From Marinicella litoralis (GTDB lineage Bacteria; Pseudomonadota; Gammaproteobacteria; Xanthomonadales; Marinicellaceae): 64,000 nt of DNA. Under the pieces are notes generated by a model. The model was not told the DNA's origin and made no database searches. It saw only the letters and a program-made list of their open reading frames with translations. Positions 39,104-47,954 of the stretch are shown piece by piece. Location: contig NZ_NIHB01000002.1 of NCBI RefSeq assembly GCF_002591915.1, positions 256,133-320,132 of the forward strand. The letters run 5' to 3'. The first letter of the stretch is position 1. Every line of letters starts with the position of its first letter. The translations under genes and the position numbers were made by a program.

Positions 39104-39180
39104 TGGTCGGGGTAGAGAGATTCGAACTCCCGACCCACTGCTCCCAAAGCAGTTGCGCTACCAGGCTGCGCTATACCCCG
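39104..39180 (-). tRNA. tRNA-Pro (TGG)
   Basis: 77 nt with CCA. Acceptor CGGGGTA/TACCCCG; anticodon loop TTTGGGA; T-loop AGTTCGAATCT. First gene of the cluster, just downstream of a strong promoter at 39211-39239. Confidence 0.96.
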
Positions 39181-39210
39181 ACATATTCACTCATTTCATC
39201 AAGCTGGCGA

Positions 39211-39239
39211 ATTTTAATACCTATATCCACCAAGTTCAA
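39211..39239 (-). promoter_or_regulatory. Predicted promoter of the tRNA Pro–Arg–His–Leu (–tig) unit
   Basis: Minus strand: TTGAAC (39239-39234), exact 17-bp spacer, TAAAAT (39216-39211), with initiation expected about 24 nt before tRNA-Pro. No terminator is visible between tRNA-Leu and tig, so read-through into tig is possible. Confidence 0.7.
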
Positions 39240-39258
39240 TCATAAAATGAGGTTTATT

Positions 39259-39302
39259 GTTCATATTTCAATGAACGATTCTGGTTATCTAAGAGAATAA
39301 CC
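39259..39302 (-). terminator. Two small hairpins downstream of tRNA-Arg (ACG)
   Basis: GGTTAT/ATAACC at 39283-39302 and GTTCAT/ATGAAC at 39259-39276. Both lie 16-60 bp after the tRNA-Arg CCA. Neither has a good T-tract, so they are weak terminator or processing candidates. Confidence 0.35.
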
Positions 39303-39317
39303 ACAATCTGTAACAAA

Positions 39318-39395
39318 TGGCGCGCCCGGAAGGATTCGAACCTCCGACCACCTGGTTCGTAGCCAGGTACTCTGATCCAACTGAGCTACGGGCGC
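39318..39395 (-). tRNA. tRNA-Arg (ACG)
   Basis: 78 nt with CCA. Acceptor GCGCCCG/CGGGCGC; D-arm GCTCAGTTGGATCAGAGT; anticodon loop CTACGAA. A34 becomes inosine and reads CGU/CGC/CGA. The csrA–tRNA-Ser–tRNA-Arg(ACG) order matches E. coli. Confidence 0.96.
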
Positions 39396-39483
39396 TCAAG
39401 GGGTGCGAATTATCTTGCTTTTTATCCATTAAGTCAACAACAATTCGCATCATTTTTTCAATGTAATCAAACATCGAAAATAA

Positions 39484-39574
39484 TGGCGGAGAGTGAGGGA
39501 TTCGAACCCTCGATACGCGATTAACGTATACTCCCTTAGCAGGGGAGCGCCTTCAGCCGCTCGGCCAACTCTCC
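39484..39574 (-). tRNA. tRNA-Ser (GCT)
   Basis: 91 nt, class II. Acceptor GGAGAGT/ACTCTCC with G73; D-arm GGCCGAGCGGCTGA; anticodon loop CTGCTAA; long variable arm (GTATACGTTAATCGCGTATC); CCA encoded. Its first 22 nt and upstream region are tandemly duplicated at 39553-39945. Confidence 0.96.
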
Positions 39575-39945
39575 GAATTTATCATCTGATCCTTTTTATA
39601 CTTGGTATCAGCATCAAGTTGGCACTCCCCAATGGGAGCCGCCTTATTCCGGGCTTCCTGCCCTACACCCTAAGGGTCCGCTGCGCGGGGCTAAAATGAT
39701 CCAGTCATTTTAGTCAGCCGCTCGGCCAACTCTCCGAATTTATCATCTGATCCTTTTTATACTTGGTATCAGCATCAAGTTGGCACTCCCAAATGGGAGC
39801 CGCCTTATTCCGGGCTTCCTGCCCTACACCCTAAGGGTCCGCTGCGCGGGGCTAAAATGATCCAGTCATTTTAGTCAGCCGCTCGGCCAACTCTCCAAAT
39901 TTATCATCTGATCCTTTTTATACTTAGTATCAGCATCAAGGCATC
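39553..39945 (-). repeat. 161-bp tandem repeat carrying the 5' end of tRNA-Ser and its upstream region
   Basis: Full units at 39553-39713 and 39714-39874 and a partial third at 39875 to about 39945. Read on the minus strand, each unit is upstream DNA (with TATAAA) plus the first 22 nt of tRNA-Ser (GGAGAGTTGGCCGAGCGGCTGA). In the extra copies the tRNA fragment is followed not by the rest of the tRNA but by a hairpin CTAAAATGA/TCATTTTAG and GC-rich sequence (ccctaagggtccgctgcgcg). The two full units differ at very few positions, so the duplication is recent or homogenised. Confidence 0.9.
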
Positions 39946-40098
39946 ACCATTCAACGCCTTCTAACTAGCGAACTTATTTCAAGTTGCCATGATTGGGATT
40001 TTAATGATTTGGTCAACAAACCATTCAATGAACTTCCTGTTCAAGGGGCGCTTATTTTAATTTATTATTCTCAGATTGCAACAGCAATTTCAATCCAT
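39575..40098. other. Gene-free region between tRNA-Ser and csrA
   Basis: Most of it is the 161-bp repeat array. 39946-40098 is AT-rich with a small hairpin (TGAAC/GTTCA, 40029-40043) downstream of the csrA stop and no clear T-tract. No ORF is supportable. Confidence 0.6.
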
Positions 40099-40350
40099 TT
40101 ATTGATTTCCAAGATTGTCCTCATTTTCAACCGGCTCTACTGACTCTTCTGAACCTTCCGTATCTACTGATTCCACAACTTCGACTTGTTCATTTTTAAT
40201 TCTTTCGTAAATTTCTTCACGATGAACTGCAATTTCTTTAGGAGCATTGATTCCTATACGAACTTGATTGCCTTTGATGCCCAATACGGTCACTGTGACA
40301 TCATCACCAATCATAAGTGTTTCACCAACTCTTCTTGTCAAAATTAACAT
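40099..40350 (-). CDS. csrA: Carbon storage regulator CsrA with acidic C-terminal extension
   Basis: 83 residues. The core [20 protein letters not shown] … [27 protein letters not shown] is a canonical CsrA/RsmA with the RNA-binding Arg44 of the IAVHREEIY motif. CsrA dimers bind GGA in mRNA leaders and control carbon flow, motility and biofilm. Typical length is 61-65; here about 20 extra, strongly acidic residues follow ([20 protein letters not shown]). The ATG has AGGAG 8-9 nt upstream. It sits between alaS and tRNA-Ser as in E. coli. Confidence 0.96.
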   Translation of the reverse strand: MLILTRRVGETLMIGDDVTVTVLGIKGNQVRIGINAPKEIAVHREEIYERIKNEQVEVVESVDTEGSEESVEPVENEDNLGNQ

Positions 40351-40482
40351 GTCTTATTCTCCTTATTTTATATTCAGTTCTACGGGGTAAAGAACTGTTC
40401 CAAAAAAGTTTTTGTTATACTTATCTTTGCTTTTTCGCAAACAAATTAGACTATATTTCAATCTAAATGAGAAGCCTTAATT

Positions 40483-43101
40483 TCAAATATTGTCGCGCAA
40501 TTGCTTCATTGAAGTTTCAATCGCCTTGTTTAATTGGTTCTCGTCTGCTTCACCACCACCCTGTGCAAAATCTGGGCGACCACCTCCGCGGCCATTTACT
40601 TGAGATAAAATTGATTTAATCAAATCTCCTGCCTTAACCTGAGCCGTGGTGCTTTTAGTCACACCAACCATAACTTGTGCCTTGCCATCGCTGACCCGAT
40701 TGCCTAAAACAATCACTCCCCGCTCATACTTGCTCTTAAAAGCATCAATAAAGTCCCTTAACACATCTGCATTTGAATCATTGAAAACGTGATATAAAAA
40801 ATTAACCCCATTAATTTCAATCACCTGATTATAAATGTCATTGATGTTTGCACTGGCTTGTGCTTTATTCAATTCGTCCAATTGCTTTTCTAAATTTTTA
40901 TTCTGATCCATCAATTTAGTCACTGCCTCTGTGACAAGATCAACCGGCGCATTGGTTAAAGCCGCCATTGATTTCAACTGTTTTTCTTGTTGTTGCACCC
41001 AATGAACGGCCTTATCACCGGTAATGGCTTCTATACGCCTGATTCCAGATGCCACTGAGGTTTCTTGAATAATTTTGAACAGGCCAATGTCACCAGTGGC
41101 GTGAACATGCGTACCGCCGCACAATTCCACAGAAAATCCACCAAAATCCATGACCCTGACGTCATCGCCATACTTCTCACCAAACAAAGCCATGGCGCCA
41201 TAATCTATGGCTTCATCATAGGACATCTCTTTGTCGACTGCAGCCAAGTTTTCCCTGATGGCTTGATTGACTCGAGTTTCCACTTCATAAAGGTCATTTT
41301 GACTGATGGGTTGATTGTGTGAAAAATCAAAACGTAATTTATCAGCGTTAACCAACGAACCTTTTTGTTGCACATGCGTACCGAGCACATCTCGCAACAC
41401 TTTATGTAATAAATGCGTTGCTGAATGATTCAAAATGACTTGTTGACGATAATTGTCATCTATTTTTGCCACAACAGCTTGTTGAGTTTTTAACGAACCT
41501 TTTGTTACATTGACTTGGTGTAAATGAAATTGACCCGCTGCTTTTTGGGTATCAACAACTTCAGCCATTAAACCCCCGGATTCCAAAACACCAACATCAC
41601 CCACTTGACCACCTGATTCGGCATAAAATGGCGTGCTGTCAAGAACAACAAAAGCAGTTTCGCCTGCGTGTATTTCCTCTACTGGCTTACCATCTACCAA
41701 AATCATTTGCACATTCACTTCGGCAGTGGTGCTGTCATAACCGGTAAATACTGTCGGCGCCAGATTTTTAATGACGTCGGTTGAAATTTGATTGCTTTGA
41801 GAAAATTGTTTGTGTGATCTTGATCGGTCTTTCTGAGCTTCCATACACCGGTCAAATGCATCCACATCAACGACCCTATTGTCTTCACGTGCCACATCTT
41901 GAGTTAAATCCAAAGGAAAACCAAAGGTGTCGTACAGTTTGAAGGCCAACTCACCTGGTATGGTAGCGTTATCAGCCAAGGACTTGGTGGCTTTTTGGTA
42001 TTCTTGCAAACCAATTTCCAAGGTTTCAGCAAATTTTTGTTCCTCTGCCTTCAAGGCGGCTTCAATGTTGTGCTGATTTTCAACCAGCTCAGGGTAATCG
42101 GCTCCCATCTGTTCGACCAATGACTGAACCATCTGATGGAAAAACAAATCCTTGGCGCCAAGCTTATTGCCATGCCGAGCTGCCCTTCGGATGATTCGTC
42201 GCAACACATATCCGCGGCCTTCATTGGATGGCAACACACCATCTGCAATTAAAAATGAACAGGTCCGTATATGATCAGCCACCACTTTCAAAGAAGGGTC
42301 GCCGAGGTCTTTGGCACCGGTTAACTCACTGGCCTTTTTAATCAAATGTTGAAATAAATCAATGTCATAATTGTTGTGCTTGCCTTGCATGATTGAAGCA
42401 ATTCGTTCCAGACCCATGCCGGTGTCTACACAAGGTTTAGGCAATGGCAACAAACTACCGTCTGCCTGCTTGTCAAACTGCATAAACACCAAGTTCCAGA
42501 TTTCTATGAAACGATCTCCGTCTTCTTCAGGTGTCCCAGGAGGGCCACCTGGTATATCTTCGCCATGATCATAAAAAATTTCGGTACATGGGCCACAGGG
42601 TCCGGTGTCACCCATTTGCCAAAAGTTATCCTTGGCACCAATTCGGGAAATTTTGTCGGCAGGAAAGCCTATTTCATCGCGCCATATCTTTTCGGCTTCA
42701 TCATCTTCTTCAAATACTGTTACCCACAGCTTTTCCGCTGGCAAGCCCAATTCTTTGGTCAAAAAATCCCATGCATATTGAATGGCTTCACGTTTGAAGT
42801 AATCTCCAAAACTGAAATTTCCCAACATTTCAAAAAATGTGTGGTGTCTGGCGGTGTAGCCAACTTGGTCCAAGTCATTGTGTTTACCGCCAGCCCGCAC
42901 ACAACGTTGTGAAGAAGCTGCTCGGCTGTATTTTCTTTTTTCAGCACCCAGAAATACATCCTTGAATTGGACCATTCCTGCATTGACGAACAGTAAAGTG
43001 GGGTCATTGCCGGGAATCAGTGAACTGCTTCTGACAGCTTGGTGATTATGCGCTGCAAAAAACGCTATAAATTTCGCTCTGATTTGTTGGGTCGTTAACA
43101 T
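40483..43101 (-). CDS. alaS: Alanyl-tRNA synthetase
   Basis: 872 residues, normal length. Class II catalytic core at the N-terminus (SSSLIPGNDPTLLFVNAGMV), tRNA-recognition region, editing domain with HSATHLLHKVL and CGGTHVHATG zinc ligands, then a C-Ala domain ending in GRGGGRPDFAQGGG. It charges tRNA-Ala and the alanine-like acceptor of tmRNA. recA/recX, often upstream, are not here; kdsB is instead. Confidence 0.98.
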   Translation of the reverse strand: MLTTQQIRAKFIAFFAAHNHQAVRSSSLIPGNDPTLLFVNAGMVQFKDVFLGAEKRKYSRAASSQRCVRAGGKHNDLDQVGYTARHHTFFEMLGNFSFGDYFKREAIQYAWDFLTKELGLPAEKLWVTVFEEDDEAEKIWRDEIGFPADKISRIGAKDNFWQMGDTGPCGPCTEIFYDHGEDIPGGPPGTPEEDGDRFIEIWNLVFMQFDKQADGSLLPLPKPCVDTGMGLERIASIMQGKHNNYDIDLFQHLIKKASELTGAKDLGDPSLKVVADHIRTCSFLIADGVLPSNEGRGYVLRRIIRRAARHGNKLGAKDLFFHQMVQSLVEQMGADYPELVENQHNIEAALKAEEQKFAETLEIGLQEYQKATKSLADNATIPGELAFKLYDTFGFPLDLTQDVAREDNRVVDVDAFDRCMEAQKDRSRSHKQFSQSNQISTDVIKNLAPTVFTGYDSTTAEVNVQMILVDGKPVEEIHAGETAFVVLDSTPFYAESGGQVGDVGVLESGGLMAEVVDTQKAAGQFHLHQVNVTKGSLKTQQAVVAKIDDNYRQQVILNHSATHLLHKVLRDVLGTHVQQKGSLVNADKLRFDFSHNQPISQNDLYEVETRVNQAIRENLAAVDKEMSYDEAIDYGAMALFGEKYGDDVRVMDFGGFSVELCGGTHVHATGDIGLFKIIQETSVASGIRRIEAITGDKAVHWVQQQEKQLKSMAALTNAPVDLVTEAVTKLMDQNKNLEKQLDELNKAQASANINDIYNQVIEINGVNFLYHVFNDSNADVLRDFIDAFKSKYERGVIVLGNRVSDGKAQVMVGVTKSTTAQVKAGDLIKSILSQVNGRGGGRPDFAQGGGEADENQLNKAIETSMKQLRDNI

Positions 43102-43202
43102 AAGTTATTGGCTGATCAAATAAGCAGGAAATTTTATTGAACCACAACTCAATATACAACCTTTATTCACCTAACCACTTAAGATTGGACCAACAAATGG
43201 AA

Positions 43203-43964
43203 TCAAGAATGTGTTTTTTCAAATCGTTTGACGTCTTCCAAGGTGTCAATGCCATGTGGCATCGGCTCAACGGCTGCAGCAGCCACTATGATTTCTCCTG
43301 TTTGCAATGCACGCAACTGCTCAAGAGATTCAGTGGTTTCCAGTGTGCTGGCACTTGTTTGTGTGAACCGTTTTAAAAAGTCTACTTTATACATATACAA
43401 GCCGATGTGATGTTTGTATTCGACACCCACTGGCATGCTTTTAGGTTCAACAAAACATTTTTGAGACCAGGGAATGGGTGCCCTGCTGAAATACAACGCT
43501 TTCTGCTGGTCATCAGTCACCAGCTTGACCACATTGGGATTGAACAAATCATCAAGGTTGTTAATCACTTGATACAAAGTCCCTATGCTGGCATCAGGAT
43601 GGTTTTGTACCAATGAAATCACTTGATTGACATTGGCTTTCGGAATTCCTGGTTCATCACCTTGATAATTCAACACCCATGTTGAGTCTGACCAACCCAT
43701 GATTTCGGCACATTCTGCAATGCGGTCAGTGCCCGACTGATGGTCATTACCAGTCATCACGACCTCATGACCTTGCGAGGCAACCAAAGCATGAATTCGT
43801 TCATCATCAGTGGCTACCACCACTTGCTTGGCGCCCAATTGATTGGCCGCTTCTATGGCCCATAAAATCAATGCTTTGCCTTTGAGTTCAATCAATGGTT
43901 TACCAGGTAAACGGGTTGATGCAAAACGAGCAGGAATACACACCACAAATTCCAATGGTTTCAT
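43203..43964 (-). CDS. kdsB: 3-deoxy-manno-octulosonate cytidylyltransferase (CMP-Kdo synthetase)
   Basis: 253 residues. VVCIPARFASTRLPGKPLIE is the nucleotide-binding signature; VATDDERIHALV, NYQGDEPGIP and YFSRAPIPW follow. The enzyme activates Kdo with CTP for attachment to lipid A in the cytoplasm. Its ATG overlaps the lpxK stop by 4 bp (ATGA). It is the last gene of the exbB-exbD-msbA-lpxK-kdsB operon; 101 bp separate it from alaS. Confidence 0.97.
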   Translation of the reverse strand: MKPLEFVVCIPARFASTRLPGKPLIELKGKALILWAIEAANQLGAKQVVVATDDERIHALVASQGHEVVMTGNDHQSGTDRIAECAEIMGWSDSTWVLNYQGDEPGIPKANVNQVISLVQNHPDASIGTLYQVINNLDDLFNPNVVKLVTDDQQKALYFSRAPIPWSQKCFVEPKSMPVGVEYKHHIGLYMYKVDFLKRFTQTSASTLETTESLEQLRALQTGEIIVAAAAVEPMPHGIDTLEDVKRFEKTHS

Positions 43965-44950
43965 TTCATCACCTTGTCTATGATTTGATTCAATGCATTA
44001 ACTGTGGTTGCTGGAATCACCGCTTTTACTTTGACCACCCAAACATTGGGCAAATTCAATGACTCACATTTAACCGCATCTTTTTCAGTAATCAATACCA
44101 TGGTTTCTTCATGCCCTTTAAAATCGGTTGCAGTGAAATTGTGATGATCAGGTAATGGGTGCTTAATGATGGCCATACCCACATTTGATAACAATGAAAA
44201 GAATCCATTGGGATTGGCAATTCCAGCCATTGCCACCACTTTTTGATTGCGAAATTCAGCTGAATCTTTGGTGTTTTGTGCATGGTTCAATTGGTGGATG
44301 CAATCGATGGCCAGCTCATAATGGTGCTGACCTTCAAACTTGCCTTTAAACACCACCAAATCCACTGAATTCAATCGTTCCAAGGGTTCGCGCAATGGAC
44401 CGGCAGGCATCATCAAATGATTGCCTGTGCGCCACTTGGCATCCAGCATCACAATTTCTGCATCCCTGCCCAACGCCAAATGTTGCATGCCATCATCTGA
44501 CACCACCACATTGACCGAGTAATTTTTAATCAAGGCTTTGGCCGCTTTAACCCTGTCCTTACCCACCATGACGGGGAGCTGGGTCCGTTTGGCCATCAAC
44601 AAGGGTTCGTCACCCGAAGCCAACGGATTGGCATTGGGCGTAATGTACATGGGCTCAACTTTTCGCGTGCCCCCATAACCTCTTGAAACGATTCCTGGCT
44701 TATAACCCAGTGACTTTAAATGGTTGGTCAACCAGATGACCATGGGGGTTTTGCCCCCGCCGCCAGCAGTGATGTTACCAACTATTATTACCGGCACTTT
44801 AAGTTGATGGGTTTTGAACACCCCCCATTGGAATAATTTAGACCTGACAGACACCACAAATGAGAACAAAGCTGCAGCCATTTTTGCAAACATCCCTACT
44901 TTGCCACCACCATACCATCGCTGTCTGATTTTATTTTCATTCATCGCCAT
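43961..44950 (-). CDS. lpxK: Tetraacyldisaccharide 4'-kinase
   Basis: About 329 residues from ATG 44950, which has GGAAG 5 nt upstream; ATG 44944 (8-bp overlap with msbA) is the alternative. A longer reading from 44998 adds a basic Cys-containing stretch inside msbA and is unlikely. KVPVIIVGNITAGGGGKTPMV holds the P-loop; VVVSDDGMQHLALGRD and VLITEKDAVKC are further LpxK signatures. It phosphorylates lipid A precursor at the inner membrane, anchored by the N-terminal helix (MFAKMAAALFSFVV). Confidence 0.95.
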   Translation of the reverse strand: MAMNENKIRQRWYGGGKVGMFAKMAAALFSFVVSVRSKLFQWGVFKTHQLKVPVIIVGNITAGGGGKTPMVIWLTNHLKSLGYKPGIVSRGYGGTRKVEPMYITPNANPLASGDEPLLMAKRTQLPVMVGKDRVKAAKALIKNYSVNVVVSDDGMQHLALGRDAEIVMLDAKWRTGNHLMMPAGPLREPLERLNSVDLVVFKGKFEGQHHYELAIDCIHQLNHAQNTKDSAEFRNQKVVAMAGIANPNGFFSLLSNVGMAIIKHPLPDHHNFTATDFKGHEETMVLITEKDAVKCESLNLPNVWVVKVKAVIPATTVNALNQIIDKVMK

Positions 44951-46688
44951 GATGACTTCCATCCATCGACAACATTTGGCTTTGCTGTAACTGGGCATAA
45001 ATACCAGGTACAGCCATCAATTCTTGGTGGGTACCCACTTGTACCACTTGACCTTGATTTAGCACCACCACTTTATCCACATTTTCAATGGTTGAGAGTC
45101 TGTGCGCAATCACCAAGGTCGTTCGGTTCTGCATCAAGTGCTCCAGTGCATCCTGAATGTGTTTCTCAGACTCGGTATCCAAAGCTGAAGTGGCCTCATC
45201 CAATATTAACAAGGGGGCATCTTTCAAAATGGCTCGTGCGATGGCTATGCGTTGTCTTTGCCCGCCCGACAGCCTGGTGCCATTATCACCCAACTCAGTG
45301 TCTAAGCCATGATCCAGCTGATTGATAAACTCCATTGCGTTGGCTTGTTCGGCGGCTTGTATTATGGCTTCATCGCTACACTCAGCTTGGGCACCGTAAG
45401 CAATGTTGTTTCTCACCGTGTCATTGAATAAAACCACTTCCTGACTGACCATAGAGACATGGTCTCGCAGACTTTCCAGGGTGAATTTTTGAATGTTTTC
45501 GCCATTGATCAAAATTTGACCAGCAGAAACGTCATAAAACCGCGGCACCAAATTAACCAAGGTGGATTTACCACCACCCGATGCACCCACAAATGCAACA
45601 CTTTGTCCCGCTTCAACAGTCAAGTTAATCTGCTTCAAAGCGTGTGATTCGTCACTGTATGAAAAATCAACATCTACAAATTCAACCTGCACTTGCTCTG
45701 CTTTTAGAGTAACTGTTCCCAAGTCAGCTTCTGGTTTCTGTGCCAGCACGTGCATCACACTGTCTGCCGCCGCCATGGTGGTTTGGATGGTTGACATCAC
45801 CGAGGTTAGGTTTTTTACCGTTGGCATCAAAGCCAACATGGCGCTTAAAAACGCCATGAAATCAAACGCATCTATACCGGAACGAGCCGCCATATACATA
45901 ATGATCGACAAAGCGACTGCCACCAACATCAGAACCACAGATGACAGCACTTCTTGACTGGCCACAATTTTGACTTGCAGTTGTCGATTGTTTTTGATGT
46001 TGGCCGCAAATTGTTTGCTTTCAGCATCCTGTCCTTTGAATATTTTTACAATTTTATGACCCTTGACCACTTCCTCTACTGTCTGTGTAATATCAGCAAT
46101 TGAGTCCTGTATGCCATGACCAATTCTTCTGAATCTTTTGTTGATCATTCGAATGATGAATGCCACCAATGGAAATACAATAAAAGCAACCATGGCCAAC
46201 TGCCATGAAAAATAGAACATAACCCCCAGAAAGAAAACTATGCTCAAGGCTTCTCTGATGATAATGACGAAGTTTTTAGACACACCATTGGCCATTTGCT
46301 CAATGTCAAATGTCATGCGCGAAATCAAGCCACCTGCTGAATGTTCATCATAAAATTTTTGTGGCATCCTGAGGTACTGATGAAACACTTGTTGACGCAA
46401 ATCATTGATGATTTTTCTGCCCACCCAAGTGAAACCATAAGCAGCCAAAAAGTTACCGATGCTGCGCAGTAAAAAGATACCAATGATGATCAACGGGATG
46501 TATTTAACCCACAGGCTGTTGTCGTTAGAAAAACCCTCTCTTAAAATGGGCGACAACAGACCTGCAAACAGTCCTTTCATGGCTGCATCAATAGCAGCAC
46601 CAATGATGGCAATGGCAAACACCAATCGATAAGGTTTTACGTACTTCATTAAACCGAAGTAAGTCAGGTTGCTGTTTACTTTACTCAC
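44937..46688 (-). CDS. msbA: Lipid A export ABC transporter, permease/ATPase
   Basis: 583 residues, normal MsbA length. Six membrane spans in the N-terminal half, then an ATPase with Walker A VGASGGGKST, signature LSGGQRQRIAIARAIL and Walker B LLILDEATSALD. MsbA homodimers flip core lipid A across the inner membrane. It overlaps exbD by 4 bp and lpxK by a few bases, so expression is coupled to lipid A synthesis. Confidence 0.96.
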   Translation of the reverse strand: MSKVNSNLTYFGLMKYVKPYRLVFAIAIIGAAIDAAMKGLFAGLLSPILREGFSNDNSLWVKYIPLIIIGIFLLRSIGNFLAAYGFTWVGRKIINDLRQQVFHQYLRMPQKFYDEHSAGGLISRMTFDIEQMANGVSKNFVIIIREALSIVFFLGVMFYFSWQLAMVAFIVFPLVAFIIRMINKRFRRIGHGIQDSIADITQTVEEVVKGHKIVKIFKGQDAESKQFAANIKNNRQLQVKIVASQEVLSSVVLMLVAVALSIIMYMAARSGIDAFDFMAFLSAMLALMPTVKNLTSVMSTIQTTMAAADSVMHVLAQKPEADLGTVTLKAEQVQVEFVDVDFSYSDESHALKQINLTVEAGQSVAFVGASGGGKSTLVNLVPRFYDVSAGQILINGENIQKFTLESLRDHVSMVSQEVVLFNDTVRNNIAYGAQAECSDEAIIQAAEQANAMEFINQLDHGLDTELGDNGTRLSGGQRQRIAIARAILKDAPLLILDEATSALDTESEKHIQDALEHLMQNRTTLVIAHRLSTIENVDKVVVLNQGQVVQVGTHQELMAVPGIYAQLQQSQMLSMDGSHHGDE

Positions 46689-47107
46689 TGCTTGTCACTG
46701 ATTTGAGTGGTGGCCATGGATACTTTTTCAAACCCCATATTGCCCAATACATCCATCGCCATAATGACGTGTTTGTGAGCTGCATTGGCATCGGCTTTGA
46801 TGATGACTGGCATGTCCCTGGCATCTTCAACAATTTTTTGTAATGCATTTTTTAAGGTGTGATTTTGTGCATTGATTAATTCATTGTTGTTGACAAAAAA
46901 CACCCCTTTTTGACTAATAGAAATAACCAAATCTTGAGCTGCTGATGTCACCGGATTGGCGCTGGCCTCTGGCAGTTCAATTTTAAGCTTGGCTTGTTTT
47001 TCAAAGGTGGTACTGACCATAAAGAAGATCAACAGCAAAAACACCACATCAATCAATGGTGTGAGGTTCAACTTCCGGTTTTCATTGTCTTGGTTTGAAA
47101 TTCTCAT
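46685..47107 (-). CDS. exbD: Biopolymer transport protein ExbD/TolR family
   Basis: 140 residues. One membrane span near residues 14-35 (LTPLIDVVFLLLIFFMVSTTF) containing the conserved Asp that takes part in proton flow, then a periplasmic domain (VSISQKGVFFVNNNELI). It partners the ExbB-like protein 4 bp upstream to energise TonB or a similar system. Placement ahead of msbA-lpxK-kdsB is recurrent in gammaproteobacteria. Confidence 0.93.
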   Translation of the reverse strand: MRISNQDNENRKLNLTPLIDVVFLLLIFFMVSTTFEKQAKLKIELPEASANPVTSAAQDLVISISQKGVFFVNNNELINAQNHTLKNALQKIVEDARDMPVIIKADANAAHKHVIMAMDVLGNMGFEKVSMATTQISDKQ

Positions 47108-47111
47108 CCGC

Positions 47112-47714
47112 TTACTTTTTACTGATGGCGTCGATTAGTTGCATCACCTGTTGTTCCATAACAATGGTTTGGTCCGCAATTCGATTTTTGAAATACCGAT
47201 AAAACAGTACAGCAGGAATGGCCACAATCAAACCAGCTGCCGTGGTCGTCAGGGCTTGTGATATGCCACCTGCCAGTTGATTGGCATTGCCTACTCCAAA
47301 TTCCATGATATTAGCGAAAACCTTCATCATACCTATAACTGTTCCGAGTAATCCCAACAAGGGAGACACCTCGCCAATCACATTCAACCAATTCAACGGT
47401 TTTTCCAACTGATAAGATATGTGCCTGCCGGCGTCTTCAACCGACTCAATGATCTCTTCTCTGGGATCCATGCGCTTACGCAAAGCAGCAGCCATCAAAT
47501 ACCCCAATGGCGATGTTTCTGCCAATTGTTCAATGTGTTTTTGATCTAAGTTTTTCTTTTTTGACCATTCGATAACCTGACCAGGCAATTGTTCTGGTAT
47601 GATTTCCTTGTTTCGAAGGCTCCAAAATCGCTCTCCGACAATCATCATGGCCAAAGCCATAAGGATCAACAGGAATATCATCACAATACCACCACTGCTG
47701 ACTATTTCAAACAT
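47112..47714 (-). CDS. exbB: MotA/TolQ/ExbB proton channel family protein
   Basis: 200 residues. Membrane spans near 10-27 (IVMIFLLILMALAMMIVG), about 115-140 (VIGEVSPLLGLLGTVIGMM) and about 155-180 (SQALTTTAAGLIVAIPAVLF). The LLGLLGTVIGM and TTAAGL motifs are the family signature. It forms the proton channel with ExbD and is the first gene of the lipid A operon. TolQ is an alternative name, but no tolA/tolB are nearby. Confidence 0.92.
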   Translation of the reverse strand: MFEIVSSGGIVMIFLLILMALAMMIVGERFWSLRNKEIIPEQLPGQVIEWSKKKNLDQKHIEQLAETSPLGYLMAAALRKRMDPREEIIESVEDAGRHISYQLEKPLNWLNVIGEVSPLLGLLGTVIGMMKVFANIMEFGVGNANQLAGGISQALTTTAAGLIVAIPAVLFYRYFKNRIADQTIVMEQQVMQLIDAISKK

Positions 47715-47892
47715 GCAAGCTGCTCCAAAATATGGTGTCTTTCTGCCTATTATTCATTGATTTAATGAAAATCAGATACACAAGACTTATTTGTAAATAG
47801 CGCACCGACTGTTGATTCACCTGAGCCAATCAATCAGTTCGTTCCGCTGTAAAGTTTGCCGTATTGTAACGGCTGAATCATAAATTTTCTGT

Positions 47893-47937
47893 AAAAAAAG
47901 CACACAACGTTTCAGCCAGCATCATTGGCTGAAACGT
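47893..47937 (-). terminator. Terminator of the fatty acyl-CoA reductase gene
   Basis: ACGTTTCAGCCA, 7-nt loop, TGGCTGAAACGT: a perfect 12-bp stem about 18 bp after the stop codon, with a seven-T run shortly after on the minus strand (47899-47893). Confidence 0.75.
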
Positions 47938-47954
47938 CATTTAAGTCTAATCAA

